A stretch of 43,142 nucleotides of DNA from positions 1 through 43,142 of the forward strand of contig CAZPZR010000007.1 in the NCBI GenBank assembly GCA_964591105.1, written 5' to 3'. Each line of letters starts with the position of its first letter. The first letter of the stretch is position 1. The notes beneath the pieces are model-generated. The model had not been told where the DNA came from and ran no database searches. It worked only from the letters and a program-made list of their open reading frames with translations. Of the stretch, positions 1 to 8,686 are shown piece after piece. Both the position numbers and the translations under genes were made by a program. The stretch comes from CAZPZR01 sp964591105. GTDB lineage: Bacteria; Bacillota; Clostridia; Lachnospirales; Lachnospiraceae.

Positions 1-80
1 GGCAACACAAAACTTTATATTTTTTTAATTGTCTACTTGACGGGTCGCACACCAATTTCAGTATAGTGGTTTTATTTTTC

Positions 81-1820
81 TTATTCAAAGTTTGTTGTTT
101 TACATGTTTTCCTAATCCCGATCCAACTGACCAGAAGGATAAAAAGTAAACTCAGCCCCCATATCGGAAATTTGCTCTCTTCACTTTTAGTATCTGACTC
201 GATTCCTTGCGTCTCCTTCACTTCCGCTTCTCCAAACAGAACCTTTTTTACTGGCTCCGTAATCTTTTCCAACATTGTTTTTTCCGGTTCTAACGTAAAA
301 AATATACTTTCCTCTGCTTCGTTTCCAGCTCGATCAATTGCCTGTACAATCATTCGATAATCCTGAGGCTCGTCCATCGTATACTCATAAATCATCTTAC
401 GATTCGAAAGATTCTGTTCCTTACCATTAATCGTGATTTTTTTAATTTTATCTCCTGTATCTTTAAGAGTGATTTTAACTGTCTTTTGTTTCTCATAGGT
501 TTCTCCTTCCTCTACGTCCTGGAATATAATTTGTGGCTTTGTATGGTCAATCACAAACTGTGCCTTTGCTCTTGCTGTATTGTTCGCCGCATCTGTAGCC
601 TGAATTTCTAAGCTGTGAACCCCTTCTTTCTCAATGGTTCTGCCTAAAGCGTATAGATTTCCGTCCAAACGAATTTCATAGGTATATGTAGTAAAATCAC
701 GGACAATCTCTTCTGGCTCATACTGCCATTGAAATTCTTTCAGATACTGTTGATCCAATTCATCTACATGCCGGATCACTGGATTCTTCTGATCTAGAAT
801 AACCTGCATCTTCTTTTCTGTTTGATATCCAGACATGTCCTCTGCTTTCACCGTAATCTCATAAAGTCCATCTTTCTCCAATCTCTCTTCTGCCTGTGCG
901 CGTTCCCCTGTAAGATTCCATGTCCGGACTTTTCTTTTCTTCTGTGTTCCACCTGTCGTTTCCCACACAATCTCTGCCTGTACATTTTTCAGAAGATTGT
1001 CATCTGTTGCCGCGAAAGACATCTGGACTGGTTTGCTGGTAATCATATAGTTTTCTGCACCTTCCATTGTCACCTGCGGAGCTGCTCCATCAATATAGAT
1101 TCGTACAGTCTTTGTGGTACAGTTTCCTGCATAATCCCAAACACAGACTTCAACTTCTGTGCCTTTTCCTCCGGTACTTGGGAGATTCACCCTTACGCTC
1201 CCCTGCGCATCCTGGAATTCACTCAATTTCTGTCCGCTAGAAGTACACACCACTTGCTTAACGTTACTTCCTCCATCTGAACTTCGAATGGTTAATCGTG
1301 CTTCCTCCTGATACCATGTATCAAACCCGCGTGGCAAGCTTAAGCTTATTTCTGGTGCAAGCGTATCAATCTTCCACTCTTTTTCCAGCAGCATTTCTTC
1401 TAATTCGTTCCCATCTAAGTCCTCCATCCAGACTTTCAAACGATAATTTCCTTCCTCAAATTGTTCTTGCTTCCAGATACATTCTTTCCCTTTTTCCACA
1501 AGTTCCCCTTCTATTACTAATTCTTTTTCATGGTACAATTGATACTTCGTAATTCCATATTCGCTCACATGCAAAATGTGAATTTCCGGTTTTGTCACAT
1601 AGTATCCATGCTCTCCATCCTCCTTCTGAATCTGTAATTCATAACGTTCGATTGTCGGTTGCTGTGGTTCTTCAGAATCTTCTCCCGGCTCTACTTCCGT
1701 TTCTTCCTCTTTCGGTAATTCCGATTCATTCGCATATGAATTTGGAAACTGCACTGCATTGATCATTATGAATAATGCTGCTACACATAACAGCCCCCTC
1801 CATCGTTTTACTTTTCGCAT
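81..1820 (-). CDS. Secreted, C-terminally anchored protein with several Ig-like domains
   Basis: The start at 1820 is chosen because GGGAGGA lies just upstream and a clean signal peptide follows (basic MRKVKRWR, hydrophobic stretch, likely cleavage after NSYA near residue 30). An acidic Glu/Pro linker comes next (about 31-55). The body holds about four beta-sandwich-like repeats that open with Asp-x-x-x-Pro-x-Ile patterns and close with V-x-A-x-D-x-AGN-like signatures (VWDYAGN, IQATDAANN, VQAIDRAGN), typical of bacterial Ig-like surface modules. A hydrophobic segment near the C-terminus (FPIWGLSLLFILLVSWIGI), followed by a short basic tail, should hold it in the membrane. No LPXTG motif is seen. 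The gene overlaps the end of the upstream pseudokinase gene by 13 bases, so the two are translationally coupled and probably act together at the cell surface. I do not recognise a named family, and the function is unknown. Confidence 0.8.
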   Translation of the reverse strand: MRKVKRWRGLLCVAALFIMINAVQFPNSYANESELPKEEETEVEPGEDSEEPQQPTIERYELQIQKEDGEHGYYVTKPEIHILHVSEYGITKYQLYHEKELVIEGELVEKGKECIWKQEQFEEGNYRLKVWMEDLDGNELEEMLLEKEWKIDTLAPEISLSLPRGFDTWYQEEARLTIRSSDGGSNVKQVVCTSSGQKLSEFQDAQGSVRVNLPSTGGKGTEVEVCVWDYAGNCTTKTVRIYIDGAAPQVTMEGAENYMITSKPVQMSFAATDDNLLKNVQAEIVWETTGGTQKKRKVRTWNLTGERAQAEERLEKDGLYEITVKAEDMSGYQTEKKMQVILDQKNPVIRHVDELDQQYLKEFQWQYEPEEIVRDFTTYTYEIRLDGNLYALGRTIEKEGVHSLEIQATDAANNTARAKAQFVIDHTKPQIIFQDVEEGETYEKQKTVKITLKDTGDKIKKITINGKEQNLSNRKMIYEYTMDEPQDYRMIVQAIDRAGNEAEESIFFTLEPEKTMLEKITEPVKKVLFGEAEVKETQGIESDTKSEESKFPIWGLSLLFILLVSWIGIRKTCKTTNFE

Positions 1821-3316
1821 ATGGTTCCTCCCTTGATTTTTAATCCTTGTTCTTTTAATAACTTTAAAAATTCTTCCGCTTCTTTCAGATCCGCACATTC
1901 TTGCAATTGATCCTTTGCCAACTGAATAAAGGTCTCACGGTCCACAGATTTATCCCGGCACTGCATTTGCAAATAGAAAATTCGTAATTTTACAGAATCT
2001 TCCAGTTCTTGAATTCCAGTTCGTAAAATCTGCAACGCTTCTTCCTGCTTTTTCGATGTTTCCAAAAGCTCTCCCAATTTCAAGTACAGTTGTTCTCGCT
2101 CTGCTTCTTCCTTTTCTTCTGTCAGAAGTTCTGCATACTGAGTAACCGCTTCTTCATACGCTTCTTGTTCTTCATATACTGCAGCCATCTTTCTTTGAAT
2201 TTGTTCCGAAAGTTCCGCATCCAGTTCCAGATTCATACACTTTTTTCCGATTTGCAAAAGTTCATCCTGCACCTCTTCCACTGGCAGGCAATCGTAGCCT
2301 AGAAATAAGCAAGGATAGTATGCGTCCTGTTCTGCTGACAGGAGGTTTTCCATATTTTTCAAGATACTTTTCAGTTCGGCTTCTGCAATCATTTCCCCAC
2401 TCATACAGTCAGCCAGCTGCACCATCACTTCTGCCAGTTCATCCTCTTCAATTTTTTCAAAATATGTACGGCTTCTTGGATAATCTTGAAACTTTAGAAA
2501 ATGTAGAAGTCCCAATTCTTCATACAACGCTTTCTCTTCCTGGGTCTGTTCCGAGGACACACGCACTTCCTGAATGTCCAACTCCTTCTTCTGCTCTTCA
2601 GCTGCACTGGTTTCCTGCAATGCTGCGGTTTCTTTTCCCTGTGTCAAAAGTTCGCGTCCTGCAAGCAGTGTAATTGCTATTGCAATGGCCAAATATACAT
2701 ATCGCTTCTTTGACATTTGGGAAGTTATTTCTTCCTGATACTCTGGAAGACATGCTCGAATTTCTGAAACATGCTGAAAAGATTTCTTCGAATCTCGATT
2801 TACGCATCTTTCAATCACTTTTCGAAAACGCAACTCGTCCAGCCTTGTCAGCTGTGGCTCCGGTTCCGAAGCTGACAGCAAATATTGGATGGTACGACCA
2901 AGCCCATAGATATCCAGTTCTTCACACGCATTCTGATAGTATTGGTTTTCTGGCGGCAAAAACAGCTCTCTCACAACTCTTTTTTGCATTTTCAGCCGAT
3001 ACTTTTCATTCGATTGTGCATTCAGATCCAACAAATAAATCTTGTACTCTTCCGACAAGATTAAACTATATGGATTCACATACTGATACACCATCTTTCC
3101 CCGGCACCGATGCAGGCTTGCCAACTGCTCCACCAGAGAATACAACCACTGAAACAACAGTGCCTTCTCGATACATGGATGATTCCTCAGCCAACGCACA
3201 AGGGGATAGCCTTCAACAACATCCGTACTGATGTGACATCTCTGGTTATGCTCAATAAACCGAAGCACATCATACGCTTCTTTTCCTTCCATCTGTACAC
3301 TTTTCTTCACGTTCAT
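1808..3316 (-). CDS. Membrane pseudokinase with extracellular TPR-like repeats
   Basis: A 502-residue protein. Residues about 35-190 align by eye with the C-lobe of Ser/Thr kinases: a catalytic-loop equivalent at 77-87 (YQYVNPYSLIL where kinases have HRDxKPxNIL), DLN in place of DFG at 97-99, PPEN in place of APE at 121-124, then DIYGLG at 135-140. The catalytic Asp is Tyr, the metal-binding Asn is Ser, and the N-lobe is too short for a glycine loop and VAIK lysine, so it should be catalytically dead. A transmembrane helix lies at about 206-220. The rest is Glu/Gln-rich helical hairpins resembling TPRs, presumably outside the cell. The kinase-like domain, membrane helix, external helical domain order recalls EssB/YukC of type VII secretion, but no other such gene is in view. 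It is first in an operon with the Ig-like protein. No strong Shine-Dalgarno precedes 3316, so the start could be internal (for example Met9). Confidence 0.78.
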   Translation of the reverse strand: MNVKKSVQMEGKEAYDVLRFIEHNQRCHISTDVVEGYPLVRWLRNHPCIEKALLFQWLYSLVEQLASLHRCRGKMVYQYVNPYSLILSEEYKIYLLDLNAQSNEKYRLKMQKRVVRELFLPPENQYYQNACEELDIYGLGRTIQYLLSASEPEPQLTRLDELRFRKVIERCVNRDSKKSFQHVSEIRACLPEYQEEITSQMSKKRYVYLAIAIAITLLAGRELLTQGKETAALQETSAAEEQKKELDIQEVRVSSEQTQEEKALYEELGLLHFLKFQDYPRSRTYFEKIEEDELAEVMVQLADCMSGEMIAEAELKSILKNMENLLSAEQDAYYPCLFLGYDCLPVEEVQDELLQIGKKCMNLELDAELSEQIQRKMAAVYEEQEAYEEAVTQYAELLTEEKEEAEREQLYLKLGELLETSKKQEEALQILRTGIQELEDSVKLRIFYLQMQCRDKSVDRETFIQLAKDQLQECADLKEAEEFLKLLKEQGLKIKGGTICEK

Positions 3317-3397
3317 ATGTGGAAATCGCTTGATACAATATAGAACTTATTTTAGAATTTAGATTTTTGTCTCACGAATTACTCAAATGTTAGATAT

Positions 3398-3426
3398 ATC
3401 ATATAAGATAATGCAATACATTGCAA
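3398..3426 (-). promoter_or_regulatory. Sigma-70-type promoter for the pseudokinase operon
   Basis: On the minus strand, TTGCAA (3421-3426) and TATGAT (3398-3403) are separated by 17 bp. It sits in the AT-rich gap after the glpK terminator and would leave a leader of about 75 nt before the gene. Confidence 0.5.
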
Positions 3427-3465
3427 GCATTTTTTCAAAAAATTCGATAGCAGTAAAATCAAATA

Positions 3466-3498
3466 AGGGATAGCATTTTCCCACAAAACACTATCCCT
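3466..3498 (-). terminator. Rho-independent terminator after glpK
   Basis: The inverted repeat AGGGATAG/CTATCCCT lies 8 bp beyond the glpK stop codon. On the minus strand it is followed by the T-rich run TTATTTGATTTT. It closes the long fab-to-glpK block. Confidence 0.75.
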
Positions 3499-3505
3499 CA
3501 CTTCA

Positions 3506-4996
3506 CTATTTTGCCCAGTCAAATGCGTATTTGACAGCTTTTTTCCATCCTTTTACTCGTTTTTCTCGTTCTTCTGACGCAATCTCTGGCTCAAAGGTCT
3601 GATCAATCGCCCAGTTCTTCACTACGTCCTCTTTGTTCTTCCAATAGCCTACAGCTAACCCGGCCAGATATGCCGCTCCCATTGCAGTTGTTTCAATACA
3701 GGCCGGACGTTTAACGGGTGCGCCAATCAAGTCTGCCTGTGTCTGCATCAAGAAGTTATTCGCACTTGCGCCTCCGTCTACTTTCAGTGCGCTCAGCTCG
3801 ATACCGGAATCTGCTTCCATTGCCTTCAACACATCATGCACCTGATATGCCAGGGATTCTACCGTAGCACGAATCACGTGATATTTATTTACGCCACGAG
3901 TGATTCCTACAATCGTCCCTCTTGCATATTGATCCCAATAAGGTGCTCCAAGTCCTGTAAATGCTGGTACTACGTAGCATCCGTTAGTGTCTTTCACTTT
4001 CTGAGCCATATATTCACAATCTGCTGCAGAGTCAATCAGACGCATCTCATCACGCAGCCACTGGATAGCTGCTCCAGCAACGAAAATAGAACCTTCCAGT
4101 GCATAATTTACTTTCCCATCGATGCCCCATGCAATCGTTGTTACCAGACCATTCTTCGAAAACACTGGTTTTTCCCCTGTATTCATCAACAGGAAACATC
4201 CAGTTCCATATGTATTTTTCGCTTCCCCTGCATGGAAACAGGTTTGTCCAAACAGTGCGGACTGCTGATCTCCTGCTGCCCCGGCAATTGGAATCGGACC
4301 ACCAAAGTACGTTGCATCTGCTTCCCCATATACACAACTGGATGGTTTCGCTTCTGGCAGCATGCAAGCTGGTATGCCCAGAATATCCAAGATTTCCTGA
4401 TCCCACTCTAATGTATTGATATTAAATAACATGGTTCTGGATGCGTTAGAATAATCCGTCACATGTACTTTTCCCTTCGTCAGTTTCCAGATGAGCCATG
4501 TTTCCACTGTTCCAAACAAGAGGTCCCCGCGCTCTGCTTTTTCTCTTGCCCCTTCTACATGTTCCAAAATCCAGCGAATCTTCGTTCCAGAAAAATACGC
4601 ATCAATAATCAGTCCTGTCTTCTGACGAATCAGATCTGTGTATCCCTGCTCTTTCAAAGAATCGCAATATTCTGCTGTTCTGCGGCACTGCCACACAATG
4701 GCATGATAGATTGGTTCTCCAGTATGCTTATCCCACACAATTGCAGTTTCTCTCTGATTTGTAATTCCGATTGCTGCAACATCTTCTGCATTTGCTCCAA
4801 TCTTATTCATCGCCTCTACCGCAACTCCCAACTGGGAGGACCAGATTTCGTTCGCATCATGCTCAACCCAGCCTGGAGTTGGAAAGTGCTGTGTAAATTC
4901 TTTCTGCGCAACGCTGCAGATTTCTCCTTTTTCATTAAACAGAATACATCGATTGCTGGTAGTACCTGCATCCAGCGCCATCACATATTTCGCCAT
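3506..4996 (-). CDS. glpK: Glycerol kinase
   Basis: GlpK phosphorylates glycerol to sn-glycerol 3-phosphate in the cytoplasm, feeding glycolysis and supplying the backbone for phospholipids. The 496-residue length is usual for GlpK. Clear FGGY-family features are the N-terminal phosphate loop (ALDAGTTSNRCILF), the ITNQRETAIVWD segment, GAAGDQQSALFGQ in the middle, and the C-terminal DGGASANNFLMQ and ETTAMGAAYLAG motifs. It starts with ATG behind AGAGAGGG and follows the sirtuin gene by 14 bp, so it is probably cotranscribed. No glycerol facilitator or GlpD is nearby. Its place at the tail of the fatty acid block suggests that supply of acyl chains and of the glycerol backbone may be linked, but that is inference. 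Confidence 0.95.
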   Translation of the reverse strand: MAKYVMALDAGTTSNRCILFNEKGEICSVAQKEFTQHFPTPGWVEHDANEIWSSQLGVAVEAMNKIGANAEDVAAIGITNQRETAIVWDKHTGEPIYHAIVWQCRRTAEYCDSLKEQGYTDLIRQKTGLIIDAYFSGTKIRWILEHVEGAREKAERGDLLFGTVETWLIWKLTKGKVHVTDYSNASRTMLFNINTLEWDQEILDILGIPACMLPEAKPSSCVYGEADATYFGGPIPIAGAAGDQQSALFGQTCFHAGEAKNTYGTGCFLLMNTGEKPVFSKNGLVTTIAWGIDGKVNYALEGSIFVAGAAIQWLRDEMRLIDSAADCEYMAQKVKDTNGCYVVPAFTGLGAPYWDQYARGTIVGITRGVNKYHVIRATVESLAYQVHDVLKAMEADSGIELSALKVDGGASANNFLMQTQADLIGAPVKRPACIETTAMGAAYLAGLAVGYWKNKEDVVKNWAIDQTFEPEIASEEREKRVKGWKKAVKYAFDWAK

Positions 4997-5010
4997 CTTT
5001 TTTCCCTCTC

Positions 5011-5736
5011 TTATACATGAATTCTACTCATAATTTCTCCAATTGGTGCCGCGATCGTAAGCTCTGCTCCCACTGCTTTTGCTGTCTCACTCTTGTTGAT
5101 CACGACTAAATGTTTTCCGTGAAAATAGTCCACAAATCCTGCTGCCGGATATACCACCAGTGAAGTACCACCAATGATTAATGTATCCGCTTCACTAATT
5201 GCCTGAATGCTCTTTTGAATCAGCCCCGAATCCAGACTTTCTTCATAAAGCACAACATCTGGCTTGATCAAACCTCCGCACTTGCACTTCGGAATTCCCT
5301 CTGCATACTTCACATAGGCTGCATCGTAAAATTCACCGCATTTTCTGCAGTAGTTTCGCATGATACTTCCGTGAATCTCGTATACATTTTTACTGCCTGC
5401 GGCCTGATGCAGACCATCAATATTCTGCGTAATGATTGCAGAAAGTTTACCAGCTTTCTCCAGCTCTGCCAGTTTCAGATGTGCTGCATTCGGTTTCGCA
5501 TCCAAAAACATCATTTTCTCTTTATAAAAGTCATAGAATGCTTCTGTATTTCGGTAAAAGAATGTATGGCTTACAATCTGTTCCGGAGAATACTTATACT
5601 GCTGTTTGTAAATGCCATCAGCACTTCGGAAATCAGGAATCGCGCTTTCTGTGGATACTCCTGCCCCGCCAAAGAATACAATGTTCTGACTATCGTCAAT
5701 AATCTCCTGCAACTTTGCTACTTCTGTTTCATACAT
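5011..5736 (-). CDS. cobB: NAD-dependent protein deacylase of the Sir2 family
   Basis: Sirtuins remove acyl groups from lysine side chains using NAD+, giving nicotinamide and O-acyl-ADP-ribose. Visible motifs are the NAD-binding GGAGVSTESAIPDFR, TQNIDGLHQ, the catalytic His in YEIHGS, and four zinc cysteines (CRKC, then CKC in PKCKCGG). The C-terminal part carries GTSLVVYPA. The longest frame begins at 5760, but a strong AAGGAGG sits 8 bp before the ATG at 5736, so the start is placed there, giving about 241 residues. This leaves 13 bp after the HAD gene. The symbol is family-level; deacetylase, desuccinylase or other deacylase activity cannot be told from sequence alone. Confidence 0.9.
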   Translation of the reverse strand: MYETEVAKLQEIIDDSQNIVFFGGAGVSTESAIPDFRSADGIYKQQYKYSPEQIVSHTFFYRNTEAFYDFYKEKMMFLDAKPNAAHLKLAELEKAGKLSAIITQNIDGLHQAAGSKNVYEIHGSIMRNYCRKCGEFYDAAYVKYAEGIPKCKCGGLIKPDVVLYEESLDSGLIQKSIQAISEADTLIIGGTSLVVYPAAGFVDYFHGKHLVVINKSETAKAVGAELTIAAPIGEIMSRIHV

Positions 5737-5749
5737 TTCCAAAACCTCC

Positions 5750-6415
5750 TTACTCTGCATCCTTGTTTTGCTGTTTTATCCAGTCAATCACTTCCGACAG
5801 ATTACTAACTTCTGCCGAAATTCCTTTCTTCACTTCTTCCGTCAGCTGCATGGCATCTGGAATATAGATGGTATAGCCGCCTGCTGCTTTCCCTGCAAGC
5901 ACCCCTGACGGACTGTCTTCCAGAATCAGACATTCTTCTGGTGCTAGTCCAAGTTCTCGTTCTGCCACCCAGAAAATATCCGGTGCCGGCTTACTTCTCT
6001 CCACCATGTCTCCATACACAAATGCGCTATAATACTCATAGACGCCTGCTTTTTTAATGACCATCTCACCTGTTTCCCGATCTGTAGATGTGGAAACAGC
6101 CGCTGGAATCTTCTGTTCTTTCAAATATTCCAAAAGCACGACAAGCCCCTCTTTATGAGGAGCTCCCTGTTTCTGAATATATGCTTTATAGTATACTTGT
6201 CTTGCCTGCGCAATCGCCGCAATGTCCGCCTCCGGACCAAATTCCTTTTGTAAAATTTCCTGAATAGCTGTCATATTTTTCCCAAGAAAGGAACGCACCA
6301 TTGCATCTGTAATTTCATATCCTTCTTGTTTTCCAGCTTCTTTCCATGCCCATGCAGAAATCGGTTCTGTATCGAACATTGTTCCATCCATATCAAATAT
6401 TACGCCCTTTATCAT
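5750..6415 (-). CDS. HAD superfamily hydrolase, beta-phosphoglucomutase-like
   Basis: A 221-residue HAD enzyme of subfamily IA. Motif I is FDMDGTMFDTE (nucleophile and acid Asp), a helical cap follows (about 15-80), motif II is in AVSTSTD, the motif III Lys is in RSKPAPDIF, and motif IV is LEDSPSGVLAG. The D-M-D-G-T-M-F-D-T-E start and the cap size fit sugar-phosphate phosphatases or beta-phosphoglucomutase-type enzymes, but the substrate cannot be assigned. AAGGGAG precedes the ATG. The gene lies 21 bp after the MarR gene and 13 bp before the sirtuin gene, so all are likely on one transcript. Confidence 0.88.
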   Translation of the reverse strand: MIKGVIFDMDGTMFDTEPISAWAWKEAGKQEGYEITDAMVRSFLGKNMTAIQEILQKEFGPEADIAAIAQARQVYYKAYIQKQGAPHKEGLVVLLEYLKEQKIPAAVSTSTDRETGEMVIKKAGVYEYYSAFVYGDMVERSKPAPDIFWVAERELGLAPEECLILEDSPSGVLAGKAAGGYTIYIPDAMQLTEEVKKGISAEVSNLSEVIDWIKQQNKDAE

Positions 6416-6436
6416 GTCCGTCTCCCTTGTCCTGTC

Positions 6437-6889
6437 TTATTGTTTTTCAGAAATATATCCTGTAAAAAATTCTTCCAGTGCATCCAAAGTCTTTACCAAC
6501 ACCGGAAGTTCTTCTTCGCTTAACTTCTCCATGATTGCCTGCGTCATCTTCGCATGGTAAGTCTCGTGATGACGGTATGCTTTCTTCCCTTTCTCTGAAA
6601 GCTTCACATACACCACGCGGCGGTCCGTTTCGCTTCGATGTCGCTCGACATACTTTTTATTTACAAGGCTGTTCATGGCTGTCGTCAGGGACCCTACCGT
6701 AATATTTAATTTTTTGGCAATGGTAGACATGTTGTTGCCTTCACTGATTCCAATCGCCTCGATCACGTGCATATCATTATTCGTAATATCTTTAAATTCT
6801 TCTGTAATAATTGCTTTCTCTTCTAATGTCCATATCTCATTGATCAAATTGACCAAAATATGATTAATGACTTTCGCGGTTTCTTCCAT
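6437..6889 (-). CDS. fabT: MarR-family regulator, probable FabT-type repressor of fatty acid synthesis
   Basis: About 150 residues with a central winged helix (STIAKKLNITVGSLTTAMNSLVNKKYVER, then the DRRVVYVKLSEKGKKAY wing) flanked by dimerisation helices. The longest frame begins at 6907, but GGGAGGGG lies just before the ATG at 6889, which is chosen. In streptococci and related Firmicutes, FabT is a MarR protein that binds TTTGA-N3-TCAAA sites with acyl-ACP as corepressor. Here the gene sits directly after the acc/fab genes, and two such sites occur at the fabH promoter, which supports that role. The gene also has its own promoter-like sequence at 6920-6949. The symbol is an inference from fold and context. 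Confidence 0.82.
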   Translation of the reverse strand: MEETAKVINHILVNLINEIWTLEEKAIITEEFKDITNNDMHVIEAIGISEGNNMSTIAKKLNITVGSLTTAMNSLVNKKYVERHRSETDRRVVYVKLSEKGKKAYRHHETYHAKMTQAIMEKLSEEELPVLVKTLDALEEFFTGYISEKQ

Positions 6890-6919
6890 TCCAGTAACCC
6901 CTCCCATTTTCTAAAGCTA

Positions 6920-6949
6920 ATTATACCCTCTCTTCTATGGGAGAATCAA
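6920..6949 (-). promoter_or_regulatory. Possible internal promoter for the MarR regulator
   Basis: On the minus strand, TTGATT (6944-6949) and a perfect TATAAT (6920-6925) are 18 bp apart, in the 85-bp gap after accDA. It would allow the regulator, HAD, sirtuin and glpK genes to be transcribed separately from the fab genes. Confidence 0.5.
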
Positions 6950-6974
6950 TCATTTCTTTTGTTTGCACGCATCT

Positions 6975-8675
6975 TTACATCCGGCGAAATCGCTCGTATC
7001 TTCGCGTTGTCAACTGTTCTGGTGTCATAGAACTATATTCTTTTAAAAACTGTCCAATTTTTGCATCCACATATTTTAACGACCACTCCAAGTTCTCTAC
7101 TGTAAAATGTGATGGCTCTGGGAAAATTCCTTCAATCACATCAAGTTCGATCAAGTCTTCTGCAGTCAGTCGCATCACTTCTGCTGCCTCTTTGGCTTTC
7201 GTGCTGTCTTTCCAGAGAATACTTGCAAATCCTTCCGGAGAAAGAATCGAGTAAATGGAATGTTCCATCATCCAGACTTCATCTGCAACTGCAAGCGCCA
7301 ATGCACCTCCGCTTCCACCTTCCCCAAGAATCATGGAGAAGATTGGTACTTGAAGTGTGGACATTTCCCAAAGATTTTTTGCAATAGCTTCTCCCTGTCC
7401 GCGTTCTTCTGCCTCAATTCCACAGAATGCTCCTGGTGTATCTACCAGACAAATGATTGGTCGGTGGAATTTTTCTGCCTGTTTCATCAGACGCAATGCC
7501 TTTCGATATCCTTCTGGAAGGGGCATTCCAAAGTTTTGCTGAATATTCTCTCCCGTATTTCTTCCTTTCGCCTGTGCGATCACTGTCACCGGCATTCCAT
7601 GAAAACGAGCAATTCCACCAATAAGTGCAGGGTCATCTGCATAGGTTCGATCTCCGTGAAATTCGGTGAATTCGGTAAATAATTTCTCTATGTAATCTCT
7701 GGCTACCGGGCGATCTTTCCTACGGGAAATCTGAACACATTCCCATGCATTCTGGTGGTTGGAACTTTGTTTTCCACAGTTCGGAAGCTTATTTGCAAAG
7801 TCTTCCACAGTTTTCCCCTTTTGTTCCTCATGCATTTTCAAAATTTTGGATAACTCTTCCTTCATCTGCGTTCGTTTTACAATTGCATCAATCATCCCAT
7901 GCTGCAACAGATATTCTGCACGTTGGAAACCATTTGGCAACGTTTGTCCTATGGTCTGCTCAATCACACGTGGACCGGCAAAGCCAATGAGCGCACCAGG
8001 TTCTGCCAAGATAATATCCCCCAGCATTGCAAAACTGGCAGTCACACCCCCTGTGGTTGGATCTGTCAATACACTGATATACAAAAGACCTGCATCACTG
8101 TGGCGTTTCAGTGCTGCGGAAGTCTTTGCCATCTGCATCAATGATACAATTCCTTCCTGCATTCTTGCTCCTCCAGAACATGCAAATAAAATCAGCGGAA
8201 GTCTCTGTTCGGTTGCCCGCTCTATGGCGCGCGTAATCTTTTCTCCTACAGCCTCGCCCATGCTTGCCATCATGAACCTGCCATCACACACTCCCAGCAC
8301 CACTTCACTTCCATCAATACAGGCAGTTCCCGTGACAACCGCTTCGCGAAGTCCTGTCTTTTCCTGCTGCAATTTCACCTTTTCTTCGTAACCTTTGTAC
8401 TGTAAAGGATTCCCTCCTTGCACCTCTTGGTCCCACTCAACGAAAGTCCCCTCATCAGTCAACAGCTCAATTCTTTTGTACGCTGGCATTCGAAAATATC
8501 CGCCACATTTTGGACAAATGTATGCTTGTGCTTTTACATCTTCCGCAAGAATTGCAGCCTTGCACATATTACATTTGCGCAAAAGTCCTTCTGGAACTTC
8601 CGGTCGCTGACCACTGCGCGTTGTCAGATGTCTGGTCATCTGTTTGGTTTTCTTAAACACATGCTCTAATTTCAT
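6975..8675 (-). CDS. accDA: Fused acetyl-CoA carboxylase carboxyltransferase, beta plus alpha subunits
   Basis: One 566-residue frame covers both carboxyltransferase halves that transfer the carboxyl group from biotin to acetyl-CoA to make malonyl-CoA. Residues 1-290 match AccD, with a zinc ribbon near the start (CNMC, 17 residues, CPKC), SGGARMQEG and DPTTGGVTASFA. Residues about 310-566 match AccA: HGDRTYADD, AQAKGRNTGE, FGMPLPEGYRKA, DTPGAFCG, GEGGSGGALA and SPEGFASILWKD. The AccA N-terminal coiled coil seen in E. coli is reduced to a short linker around residues 285-310. In most bacteria these are two genes. GGAGG precedes the ATG, and accC ends 12 bp upstream. Confidence 0.93.
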   Translation of the reverse strand: MKLEHVFKKTKQMTRHLTTRSGQRPEVPEGLLRKCNMCKAAILAEDVKAQAYICPKCGGYFRMPAYKRIELLTDEGTFVEWDQEVQGGNPLQYKGYEEKVKLQQEKTGLREAVVTGTACIDGSEVVLGVCDGRFMMASMGEAVGEKITRAIERATEQRLPLILFACSGGARMQEGIVSLMQMAKTSAALKRHSDAGLLYISVLTDPTTGGVTASFAMLGDIILAEPGALIGFAGPRVIEQTIGQTLPNGFQRAEYLLQHGMIDAIVKRTQMKEELSKILKMHEEQKGKTVEDFANKLPNCGKQSSNHQNAWECVQISRRKDRPVARDYIEKLFTEFTEFHGDRTYADDPALIGGIARFHGMPVTVIAQAKGRNTGENIQQNFGMPLPEGYRKALRLMKQAEKFHRPIICLVDTPGAFCGIEAEERGQGEAIAKNLWEMSTLQVPIFSMILGEGGSGGALALAVADEVWMMEHSIYSILSPEGFASILWKDSTKAKEAAEVMRLTAEDLIELDVIEGIFPEPSHFTVENLEWSLKYVDAKIGQFLKEYSSMTPEQLTTRRYERFRRM

Positions 8676-8686
8676 ATAGCCTCCAC

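Noticed and set aside
1..80. Possible plus-strand promoter TTGACG ... TATAGT
   Set aside because: The spacer is 19 bp and it would only give antisense transcription into the Ig-like gene. I see no other feature in these 80 bases.
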